Below are positions 1-6,250 of a stretch of DNA of 6,967 bases, one piece after another. The stretch is taken from contig JBEKFZ010000156.1 in the NCBI GenBank assembly GCA_050013075.1, positions 1 to 6,967 on the forward strand, given 5' to 3'. The stretch is from JBEKIK01 sp050013075. GTDB taxonomy: Bacteria; Planctomycetota; Planctomycetia; Pirellulales; Thermoguttaceae. Position 1 is the stretch's first letter. The number at the start of each line of letters is the position of its first letter. The notes below the pieces were generated by a model. It ran no database searches. It was given only the letters and a program-made list of their open reading frames with translations, and had not been told where the DNA came from. The position numbers and the translations under genes are program-made.

Positions 1-236
1 GTGAATCGGTCGACCTCCTTGCCCAGCAGAAAGATGGGATTTCGGGCGTTGGGCAATCGGGCGACCTCCAGGCGCGCGCCGCTTGAAAAAAGCCGCGCGT
101 GACGGTGTGAAACATGGGGATCCCAAGGCACCGCCCAGGTCCCACCGAGGCGGCCCAAAATAACCTCCTGTTCATCGGGCAGCGCTCGGCGCCAGCGTTG
201 TTGAGGTTCGGTCCCTTGAGCGATAAGATCGGGCAT
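1..236 (-). CDS. FHA-domain protein, N-terminal fragment (runs off left edge)
   Basis: The frame opens with ATG at 236-234 (MPDLIAQGTEPQQRWRRALP) and stays open for 78 codons to the window edge, so the C-terminal part is missing. Residues about 19-70 look like an FHA fold. G28-R29 in VILGR, S43 and H46 in VSHRHA, and N66 in ARNPIF match the Gly-Arg, Ser-x-x-His and Asn positions that FHA domains use to hold phosphothreonine peptides. The WAVPWDPHVS stretch resembles planctomycete FHA proteins I know, which often continue into GAF or nucleotide-cyclase domains; that part is out of view, so the effector is unknown. The gene lies 70 bp downstream of the receptor kinase on the same strand, which suggests co-transcription and that the FHA domain reads phosphorylation by that kinase (inference). 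No Shine-Dalgarno sequence precedes the start; the bases from 245 upstream of it are a heptad repeat. The fragment is too short to appear as a long ORF. Confidence 0.8.
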   Translation of the reverse strand, partial: MPDLIAQGTEPQQRWRRALPDEQEVILGRLGGTWAVPWDPHVSHRHARLFSSGARLEVARLPNARNPIFLLGKEVDRF

Positions 237-244
237 TTTACTTG

Positions 245-307
245 GTTTTCAGTTTTCAGTATACAGTTTTAAGTTCTGCATTCTGCATTCTTACTTCTGC
301 ATTCCCC
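245..307. repeat. Degenerate heptanucleotide tandem repeat filling the kinase-FHA gap
   Basis: Nine consecutive 7-bp units can be laid out from 245 to 307 without a break in phase. Units at 245-251 and 252-258 are both GTTTTCA; 280-286 is ATTCTGC, with close relatives at 273-279 and 294-300; the units at 259, 266, 287 and 301 are more diverged. The array starts at the last base of the kinase stop codon and ends 8 bp before the FHA start codon, so it makes up nearly the whole intergenic space. It resembles the short tandemly repeated repetitive (STRR) heptamers described in cyanobacteria. No function can be read from it. Confidence 0.8.
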
Positions 308-2406
308 TATCCGCTCTTCCGGCTCATGCTTCTGGCCCAGACCCAGAGGGCGGTCATTACCAATGCGACCATGACCAGTGCAATCAGGCCGTAACGAATT
401 AAACCGGCGGTAAGAGTTTCGAGGGTGGAACCTATGGCGTCGTCATAGGCTGTTTGGACGATTACCAGCCAGCCGGTGTTTTTGTCGCCGACCACCACGG
501 GCTGCATTTGGGCAAGCCAATGGCATTGATACGCCCCGCCGTCGGGATCGTCGGCCAGGGGATCGTGATAATCTTTTTGGCGTTTGGGGACATCGGGCAG
601 TTCGTCGGCGCGAACGCGGTATTTTTGGAAGTAATCGGGCAATTCGCCTTGTTTGGCCAGAAATTTGTCGAAAAGCGGATGTTGTAAAATCACGCCCGGA
701 TTGTCGCCGTCACGGTTATCGACCACCACGGCGAACTGCCGTTCGCCGCCGCGCAACAGCGACTCGACCAGGCGGCCCACCTCGACGGTCATTGCCACCA
801 CGCCGAGGAATTTTTTTTTGGACGACTCGTCGAAGACCGGAGTGGCTATGGCTACAACCCATTTCGACGTGGCTTGCGAGCGGAAGACCGGCGAAAGCGT
901 GGTGGTCTTCAGATTCTGTCCAGGCTGGGGGCGCCAGGACTCGTCCATGTCGCGCGGGCCGCCGTGGAAAAAGCTTCGCCAGGCGTAATTCCTGCCGATC
1001 GTGCGGGTCTGCGGCATGTGGACGATGGAAAGACCTTGGGCATCGCAAAAAAACCAGCTCAACACTTCCTCATCTTCCCGGGGCTGGTCTGTGTATGGAA
1101 TCAACAACTTGAAAATACGCTGCAATTCCTTGCGGTCCGGATTGTCTCGAAATTTTTCACGAAGCGAGTCCCGTTCCTCGTCGGAGAGTTTTGGATCGTT
1201 CAATTGTTCGACGAGTTTTTTAAATTCGCCCTTGTCCAAGACGTCTATAAATGCCTCCCGAAAGCGATCGGAAACGGCCACGTGTTCCACGAGCTGGTAA
1301 CGGCGTTCCAATTCATTGCCCGCGGCCAGTGCTCCCAACCGGGCCGTGAATTGCGAGCTTTTCAAGGATCGATCTATCAGGGCGGCGTTGGATTCGCGCA
1401 AAGCCGCGTGGAATCCCTGCCAGGCGAACCAGGCCACCACGGCCAAAAGCAGCGCCGGTCCGATAGCCCCCAAAACCATGATCGGCCGACGCGCCCGGCG
1501 GACCTCGCGGTTGCTCAGGGCGTCGAGCACGGACTGCACGTTGGGAAAACGCCGATCCGGATCGGCGGCCAGGCAACGATCCACGATCTCGGCCAAAAGC
1601 GAATCCACCCCCGGCACTTTGCAATGCTCGGCCGGCGGAAGCGACTGCTCGATCATCTGCCGATAACGCGAAAGCCGCTGTTTTAGATCGGGTGTTCGTT
1701 CGAACTGGTCCACGGTCGGACCGCTGCGGTGCGGCGGATGACCTGTCAACATGCAATACAAAAGTGCACCCAGGGCGTAGACGTCCCAACGGGCGTCGGG
1801 CATGGCTTCCAAATCGGCCTGCTCCGGGGCCATGTAAAACATCGTGCCCAGGGCCGGCATCTGCTCGTGCGAAAGCCGCGATTGGCCAAAATCGGCCAAA
1901 CGAGGTTTATTGTCCTGGTCGAGCAAAATATTCGCCGGTTTGAGGTCGCAGTGCAGCACGCCTTTACCATGAGCATGAACCAAGCCCACGGCAATATCGT
2001 GGAATAGCTCCACGGCCTTATCCACGGGCAAAGGGCCCTGTTGCAGCCGGTCGGCCAGGGAACCGGGTTCCAGGTACTCCATGATGTAATAGGGCGGATC
2101 GGCATCCCAGCCCACGCCAAGCAATTGCACCACATATCGATCGGCAAACAGGAAGGCCAGTTTTTCCACCTCGCGGCTAAGTAGGGACCAGTCCAATCCC
2201 CCTCTATGTGAGTAATACTTGATCGCCACCCTGCGCCCGGTATTGCGTTCAATTGCCACCCAGACCTCGCCATAAGCCCCGGCGCCCAGAAAACGTTCGG
2301 GTTCATAGCCTGGGACCTGTGTGGGTGGATGCCCGCGCTTCAGGCTAATCTCGCGCGATAAAAGGCGCTCTTGGCTGCCTTGAGTTTGTGTAGGATCAAT
2401 GCTCAT
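307..2406 (-). CDS. Membrane receptor Ser/Thr protein kinase with extracytoplasmic Cache domain
   Basis: A 699-residue protein from ATG 2406-2404 to TAG 309-307. Residues about 30-300 are a Hanks-type kinase: glycine loop GAGAYGEV (41-48), ATP-anchoring K63 in AIK, helix-C Glu in SREVEKL (about 79), catalytic loop HCDLKPAN (D154, N159), DFG at 172-174 and APEQ at 193-196. Cys replaces the Arg of HRD, so it is a non-RD kinase. A hydrophobic helix (about 308-331) leads to a roughly 335-residue region containing WFFCDAQG, GRNYAWRSFFHGG and VVAIATPVFD, typical of a double Cache sensor. A second helix (about 669-691) ends in a short basic tail. This predicts a cytoplasmic kinase with a ligand-binding loop outside. 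The frame also opens further upstream (2493), but that extension translates the G-rich repeat into Leu/Pro and lacks conservation, so MSIDPTQTQG is the better start; no Shine-Dalgarno sequence is seen. The FHA gene follows directly. The ligand and targets are unknown. Confidence 0.93.
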   Translation of the reverse strand: MSIDPTQTQGSQERLLSREISLKRGHPPTQVPGYEPERFLGAGAYGEVWVAIERNTGRRVAIKYYSHRGGLDWSLLSREVEKLAFLFADRYVVQLLGVGWDADPPYYIMEYLEPGSLADRLQQGPLPVDKAVELFHDIAVGLVHAHGKGVLHCDLKPANILLDQDNKPRLADFGQSRLSHEQMPALGTMFYMAPEQADLEAMPDARWDVYALGALLYCMLTGHPPHRSGPTVDQFERTPDLKQRLSRYRQMIEQSLPPAEHCKVPGVDSLLAEIVDRCLAADPDRRFPNVQSVLDALSNREVRRARRPIMVLGAIGPALLLAVVAWFAWQGFHAALRESNAALIDRSLKSSQFTARLGALAAGNELERRYQLVEHVAVSDRFREAFIDVLDKGEFKKLVEQLNDPKLSDEERDSLREKFRDNPDRKELQRIFKLLIPYTDQPREDEEVLSWFFCDAQGLSIVHMPQTRTIGRNYAWRSFFHGGPRDMDESWRPQPGQNLKTTTLSPVFRSQATSKWVVAIATPVFDESSKKKFLGVVAMTVEVGRLVESLLRGGERQFAVVVDNRDGDNPGVILQHPLFDKFLAKQGELPDYFQKYRVRADELPDVPKRQKDYHDPLADDPDGGAYQCHWLAQMQPVVVGDKNTGWLVIVQTAYDDAIGSTLETLTAGLIRYGLIALVMVALVMTALWVWARSMSRKSG

Positions 2407-2428
2407 ACCGTTCAATATATCAAAAAAA

Positions 2429-2461
2429 GGGGGCAAGGGGCGAGGGGCAAGGGGCAAGGGA
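2429..2461 (+). repeat. GGGGCAA heptad array with G-quadruplex potential in kinase leader
   Basis: Four 7-bp units lie at 2430-2457: GGGGCAA three times and GGGGCGA once. They are flanked by an extra G and followed by GGG. Five G-tracts of three or more bases separated by three-base loops fit the classical intramolecular G-quadruplex pattern on the plus strand. That is the template strand for the kinase, so the kinase mRNA would carry the C-rich complement. The array begins 23 bp upstream of the chosen kinase start. Confidence 0.75.
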
Positions 2462-2547
2462 AAATGATGCAACAGGAAGAACGAATTATGCAAATCAATT
2501 CTCTATGCAAAGCAAAAAACACCACAGTGTGACCTTTAGGGTCCATT

Positions 2548-2577
2548 ATTATACCCATTTTAATGATAAGTTGTTTG
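2548..2577 (-). promoter_or_regulatory. Candidate promoter for the kinase
   Basis: On the minus strand a perfect TATAAT lies at 2553-2548. The best -35 match at an 18-bp spacing is CAAACA (2577-2572), which matches TTGACA at only three of six positions. Transcription would start near 2541 and give a leader of about 135 nt that includes the complement of the G-rich array. Only the -10 is convincing, and AT-rich DNA gives such matches by chance. Confidence 0.35.
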
Positions 2578-2605
2578 GTAATATTCTTGAGACACTTATT
2601 CTTAA

Positions 2606-2635
2606 TTGACTTTGTTCTTTGTACAATCGTATAAA
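2606..2635 (+). promoter_or_regulatory. Candidate sigma70-type promoter for the S53 peptidase
   Basis: TTGACT (2606-2611) and TATAAA (2630-2635) each match the housekeeping consensus at five of six positions and are separated by 18 bp. Initiation would fall near 2642, giving a leader of about 100 nt before the peptidase ATG. A second TTGACT at 2678-2683 has no matching -10 box at a proper distance. Confidence 0.55.
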
Positions 2636-2740
2636 TAACTTAAGGTAATGTTTACTAAATGATACTTCCGGATGCGTTTGACTATTCGCGTTGTATAGGC
2701 ATGTTTGGGATAAAAAACTCGGTTCATAAAGGAGAGGGTA

Positions 2741-4645
2741 ATGTTCGCATTGTCTAACCGCCGTCGCGCAAACGAGTTGTCGAAAAGGGCGAAAATCGGT
2801 CATCGGAAATGCACCTTTGAACCGCTGGAAACGCGGAGCCTGTTATCGGCAAACGCCCTGTCGGAAATCCACGCCTATCCGCTGGCCCAAGCGATGACCA
2901 CCGTATCGGCGCCATATACGCCAAGCGAAATCCGTCAAGCTTACGGCATCAGCAGTCTAACGGGCAACGGCGCCGGCCAAACGATTGCCATCGTCGACGC
3001 CTATGACAACCCTAACGTATGGAGCAATCTACAGGCGTTTGACGCGAAGTACGGTTTGTCCGATCCAACTTTCGTGAAGGTAAATCAAAAAGGGAGCACA
3101 ACGTCGCTGCCCACCAAAAACAGCGATTGGGGGCTGGAGATCGCCCTTGACGTGGAATGGGCGCACGCCGTCGCGCCCGGGGCAAAAATTGTCCTGGTCG
3201 AGGCCAATTCCGATTCCTTATCCAATTTGCTCACGGCCGTGAAGTATGCTTCCTCCGTGGCAAGCGTCGTTTCGATCAGTTGGGGCGCCAGCGAATTTTC
3301 CAGCGAGACTCAGTACGACAGCTACTTCAGCACAACCGGCGTGACCTACGTCGTCTCATCCGGCGACACGGGCGGAATGACTATCTGGCCGGCGGTATCG
3401 CCGAAGGTGGTCTCCGTGGGCGGGACGACGTTGAAAATATCATCCAGTGGCAGCAACGTTTATTCTTACACGAGCGAGACCGGTTGGAGCGGCAGCGGAG
3501 GCGGTTACAGCCAATATGAAAAAGAGCCTACTTGGCAATATACCGTGCAAAGCACCGGCCGGCGCAGCACGCCCGACGTGTCTTACGACGCCAACTCATC
3601 CACGGGTTTCGCCGTTTACGACACTTACGGCTATTCGGGCTGGCTCGTGGTTGGCGGCACCAGCGCCGGAGCCCCGCAATGGGCGGGCATTTTTGCCATC
3701 GTCAACCAAGGAAGGGGCGCCAAAGCTATTGCAAACGCCGCATCCGATCTTTACGCCTTGGACACAACCACTTACTACTCCACCGATTTTTACGATGTTA
3801 CCAGCGGCAGCGCGGGCCGGTATAAAGCCGGCACGGGCTATGACTTGGTTACCGGCCTGGGTTCGCCGAAAGCCTCTAGCCTTGTTTCAATGTTGATTGC
3901 TAGTTCCGACACGGTTTTAAGCAGTTCGACCAGCAGCAGCGGCAATAGTTACAACAGTTCCAATACGCCCGGTTGGAACCCGTTTGGGCCCAGGAGATAT
4001 GCGGAAGTGGCCTCGGGCGTGGGACAAATGGTCTCCGCCGATTCGTTGGATATGCCTGGTTCCATCGGCGTCGCTTCAAACGCCGTCGATCCGACACAGT
4101 TGTTATCCGTGGGCGTGGTGCAAATAAGCACCGGAAGTTCAAACACGGCGGATTCAATGGCCAACGCTCTAACCGACACGATTATGGGCCGGCAACACAA
4201 TCTCGAAACAATCCCGTCGTATTCAAATGCGTTATCGCTCAACCTGTTTGATGACTTCATGCCGGCCGGCGTCAACGGCGCTGAAAACAGCGGCCTTACC
4301 AACGGATCGCGGTCGGATCATCCGTCGGCAATCAGAGTATCGTTCGACGCCAATTCTCTTGCTCCAGCCGCACGTCTGGAAACGCCGGCCGATTCGGCCG
4401 TCTTGGCCGTCGCGCTAAAGCAGTTGCATTATCAGACGGTTGACGCCTGCCTGGCGCAAAATTCCTTCGCACATGTCCAAGCCAAGGAAACCGAGATCCC
4501 GATGCTTCCCGGTCCAGAAAAGACCGACGTTTCGCTAAGGGCCGAAGCCCTGGCGGTAATCGCCTTTGCCTACGGTGGCAACCGCATTGCCAAAAACAGA
4601 ACGAATGAGGACGATGACAACCGCAGGCGCGTGCGATATTTGTAA
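2741..4645 (+). CDS. Secreted sedolisin-family (S53) serine-carboxyl peptidase with LEPR-XLL N-terminus
   Basis: A 634-residue protein; AAGGAG at 2729-2734, six bases before the ATG, supports this start. Residues 26-37 (FEPLETRSLLSA) match the planctomycete LEPR-XLL export/sorting motif, after a basic N-terminus with no classical signal peptide. Residues about 57-387 form the S53 catalytic domain: E133 and D137 in LEIALD, oxyanion D209 in SSGDTGG, nucleophile S308 in GGTSAGAP, and a calcium site around D352, G364, G366 and D368 in YDV...GTGYDLVTGLGSP. All four catalytic residues are present, so an active endopeptidase, probably acting outside the cytoplasm and possibly at low pH, is expected. 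S53 enzymes normally carry a propeptide of roughly 180 residues; only about 55 residues precede the core here. After the core comes a Ser/Asn-rich linker (about 389-408), then about 225 residues I do not recognise, ending in a short hydrophobic patch and an acidic-then-Arg tail. It is divergent from the kinase; a link to it is unproven. Confidence 0.92.
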   Translation: MFALSNRRRANELSKRAKIGHRKCTFEPLETRSLLSANALSEIHAYPLAQAMTTVSAPYTPSEIRQAYGISSLTGNGAGQTIAIVDAYDNPNVWSNLQAFDAKYGLSDPTFVKVNQKGSTTSLPTKNSDWGLEIALDVEWAHAVAPGAKIVLVEANSDSLSNLLTAVKYASSVASVVSISWGASEFSSETQYDSYFSTTGVTYVVSSGDTGGMTIWPAVSPKVVSVGGTTLKISSSGSNVYSYTSETGWSGSGGGYSQYEKEPTWQYTVQSTGRRSTPDVSYDANSSTGFAVYDTYGYSGWLVVGGTSAGAPQWAGIFAIVNQGRGAKAIANAASDLYALDTTTYYSTDFYDVTSGSAGRYKAGTGYDLVTGLGSPKASSLVSMLIASSDTVLSSSTSSSGNSYNSSNTPGWNPFGPRRYAEVASGVGQMVSADSLDMPGSIGVASNAVDPTQLLSVGVVQISTGSSNTADSMANALTDTIMGRQHNLETIPSYSNALSLNLFDDFMPAGVNGAENSGLTNGSRSDHPSAIRVSFDANSLAPAARLETPADSAVLAVALKQLHYQTVDACLAQNSFAHVQAKETEIPMLPGPEKTDVSLRAEALAVIAFAYGGNRIAKNRTNEDDDNRRRVRYL

Positions 4646-4672
4646 CACACGTTGCATTTGGTATCTCGACCA

Positions 4673-4699
4673 GAAACCGCTTGCGGTTTCGCGAATTTT
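4673..4699 (+). terminator. Hairpin terminator between convergent peptidase and ABC operon
   Basis: GAAACCGC (4673-4680) and GCGGTTTC (4683-4690) form a perfect 8-bp stem whose top closes as a G-CTTG-C tetraloop. It lies 27 bp after the peptidase stop and is followed by a short T-tract (4696-4699). The T-tract is weak, and on the minus strand no T-run follows the hairpin, so it fits better as a terminator of the peptidase mRNA than of the permease mRNA, although it is also only 16 bp past the permease stop. Confidence 0.6.
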
Positions 4700-4706
4700 C
4701 TCCGCC

Positions 4707-5366
4707 CTACGATTCCTTGCTCCTGATAAAGTGCCACGTCCCCGCCACAAGCGATATTAAACCCGCCGTGATGTTGAAGGCGGTGTACCAATATTGAATA
4801 GTAGAATCGACCGGCCAATGGAAATAAAAAGCGGTCATACTAAGGCCATAAAAAATGCAGATGGGAGACAGGATCCCAAATACAATGGCAGGAACAGGGC
4901 TCGGAAACAAGTTCGAAAGCAACCAAGCCCCCCCCAAAAAACAAAAACCTATTGCGGCGATAAAGATTTGAAATTTTAGAACCTCTTTGATCTCGTAAGG
5001 TTTTAGCTTTATCCAAAAGCTTAGAATGAAAGAGATCGCACAAATCGAGACTAACACAATTGTGCAAAATAACATCTTGCTGGTGACAATCATTTTTCGC
5101 GATGCCCCTTGATAAGCGAGAAACGCGGCCGAGCGATCAGCACGTTCGCAGGCGATAATGTTTCCGGCTATAAACGCCATTGCGAGTTGCGAAACAAAAG
5201 CGCTTGCCACCCAGGCAGTTTCAAAACGATAATCGGTAAAATAATAGAAGAAATAAGGGAAGATTAATAAAAGGTATGGGATAATTGTAAATATTATACC
5301 GGCTATAATGCACAGCCGGCTCAGCCGGAAATCTTTCCATAGCAGCATTCTCATTTCCGCTATCAT
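4707..5366 (-). CDS. ABC-2 type transporter permease of the GntR-ABC operon
   Basis: A 219-residue integral membrane protein with about six hydrophobic segments (roughly 18-43, 51-72, 99-119, 131-151, 158-181 and 192-212). Between segments 2 and 3, NIIACERADRSAAFLAYQGA followed by SRKMIVTSK is the cytoplasmic loop typical of ABC-2 permeases (the Glu-Arg...fL...sR...K pattern), which contacts the ATPase. Its ATG (5366-5364) overlaps the ATPase stop by four bases (ATGA), so it is probably translationally coupled and last in the operon. It presumably forms the membrane part of an exporter with the upstream ATPase; the substrate cannot be read. The gene is more AT-rich than the ATPase gene (one 60-bp line at 5221-5280 is 28% GC, against 70% at 5761-5820). 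This reflects Phe/Ile/Tyr codons in part, but transfer or relaxed selection is possible. An 8-G run on the coding strand (4935-4928) encodes G145-G146. Confidence 0.88.
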   Translation of the reverse strand: MIAEMRMLLWKDFRLSRLCIIAGIIFTIIPYLLLIFPYFFYYFTDYRFETAWVASAFVSQLAMAFIAGNIIACERADRSAAFLAYQGASRKMIVTSKMLFCTIVLVSICAISFILSFWIKLKPYEIKEVLKFQIFIAAIGFCFLGGAWLLSNLFPSPVPAIVFGILSPICIFYGLSMTAFYFHWPVDSTIQYWYTAFNITAGLISLVAGTWHFIRSKES

Positions 5367-6250
5367 TTTTTCACCTTCCGTCCTTTGACGTAGTCTTTGA
5401 AAAATTGGGTGAGGCTGATTTCCTCGGTTTGGACGTTTTCCACGCTATTTGTCGCCTGCAAGCGGGAAATCGTATCGGCGGTAAAATTGGTTACGGTTAA
5501 TAGCCACTCCCGCCCGTCGATCTGTTGCCATATAGTGCCTTCAGGAACCGCCTTTGGCACGCATCCGTCTTTCAATACCGCCCGAACGCGCCGGGTCGTG
5601 GAAAGCAAATCCTTGACCGGCGCATCGAGTTGCAATTGGCCGTTGAAGATCAGTCCCACGCGCTCGGCTATTCGCTCCACGTCCTCGATGGCGTGACTGG
5701 AAAAAAGCACCGTGCACTCGCGCTGGCATATTGTATTGAGTAACGAATCGACAAACTCCTCGCGTACGACGGCGTCCAGGCCCGAGGTCGGCTCGTCCAG
5801 AATGAGCACCTCCGGCTCGTAAGCCAGGGCCAAAAGCAGCGACAATTTGGCAAGCGTGCCCTTGGAAAGATGCTTTACTTTTTTGTTTGGATCCAATTCA
5901 AAAGTGCTTAAAAGTTCGCCGCACAGTTTATCGTTCCAGGTGTCGCGGAATGCGCGGCAAAAGCGAATGACTTCGCTTACCCGCATCCAGCGATAGATAG
6001 TGTGCGTCTCCGGAACGTATCCCACTAGCCGGTGAATACGATCGGGTTGGGCTGAGGCATCGAGCCCGATCACGGTCCCTCGGCCGGCGGTTATTTTCGT
6101 CAGGCCCATGAGCATTTTGATAAGTGTTGTCTTTCCCGCGCCGTTCGGCCCGATCAGCCCGAACACGCAACCTTTTGGGATTTCCAAGTTGATGTGGTCC
6201 ACGGCGACAAGGCGTCGGTAATGCTTGGTGAGTTGTTCGGCTTTAATCAT
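5363..6250 (-). CDS. ABC transporter ATP-binding protein (YtrB-like)
   Basis: A 295-residue ATPase. Visible motifs are Walker A GPNGAGKTT (34-42), a Q-loop position read as VPETH with Glu81 in place of Gln, signature LSKGT (128-132) instead of LSGGQ, Walker B VLILDEP (148-154) with catalytic E153, D-loop SGLDA (156-160) and switch His186 in SSHAIED. The Glu Q-loop and LSKG signature are usual in ATPases paired with small ABC-2 permeases behind GntR/YtrA regulators. After the nucleotide-binding domain, about 80 extra residues (215-295) form a C-terminal domain of unknown role. The ATG (6250-6248) overlaps the GntR stop by four bases (ATGA), and its own stop overlaps the permease start the same way. 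It should dimerise and power the permease, probably for export of an antimicrobial or envelope component (inference). Confidence 0.93.
   Translation of the reverse strand: MIKAEQLTKHYRRLVAVDHINLEIPKGCVFGLIGPNGAGKTTLIKMLMGLTKITAGRGTVIGLDASAQPDRIHRLVGYVPETHTIYRWMRVSEVIRFCRAFRDTWNDKLCGELLSTFELDPNKKVKHLSKGTLAKLSLLLALAYEPEVLILDEPTSGLDAVVREEFVDSLLNTICQRECTVLFSSHAIEDVERIAERVGLIFNGQLQLDAPVKDLLSTTRRVRAVLKDGCVPKAVPEGTIWQQIDGREWLLTVTNFTADTISRLQATNSVENVQTEEISLTQFFKDYVKGRKVKK

Larger units (their letters stand above)
2407..2740. other. Divergent intergenic region between kinase and peptidase
   Basis: This 334-bp gap separates two genes transcribed away from each other. It is clearly more AT-rich than the flanking coding sequence, especially 2461-2730. 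From left to right it holds an A7 run (2422-2428), a G-rich heptad array, a candidate leftward promoter, a strong candidate rightward promoter and a good Shine-Dalgarno sequence for the peptidase. A small inverted repeat GACC/GGTC (2531-2543) and ATAAGT/ACTTAT (2566-2571 and 2594-2599) are present but too short to call operators. A minus-strand open frame crossing this area is not credible as a gene. Confidence 0.7.

Noticed and set aside
245..307. CRISPR-like repeat array
   Set aside because: Units are 7 bp and contiguous with no spacers, so this is a simple tandem repeat.
874..1686. 270-codon plus-strand open frame
   Set aside because: It lies antisense within the kinase gene, whose minus-strand reading has clear kinase and Cache motifs; the antisense translation shows no family features.
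1746..2306. 186-codon minus-strand open frame in another frame
   Set aside because: It overlaps the kinase catalytic domain out of frame; the true frame carries all kinase motifs.
2407..2493. Upstream extension of the kinase (29 extra residues)
   Set aside because: The extension is translated from the G-rich heptad array and is a Leu/Pro low-complexity artefact; a normal start follows at 2406.
2549..2803. 84-codon minus-strand open frame crossing the divergent intergenic region
   Set aside because: It overlaps the start of the peptidase and both candidate promoters, has no recognisable motif and lacks a ribosome-binding site.
4840..5067. 75-codon minus-strand open frame inside the permease
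   Set aside because: It is an out-of-frame shadow of the permease; of interest only as the frame reached after a slip at the G8 tract.
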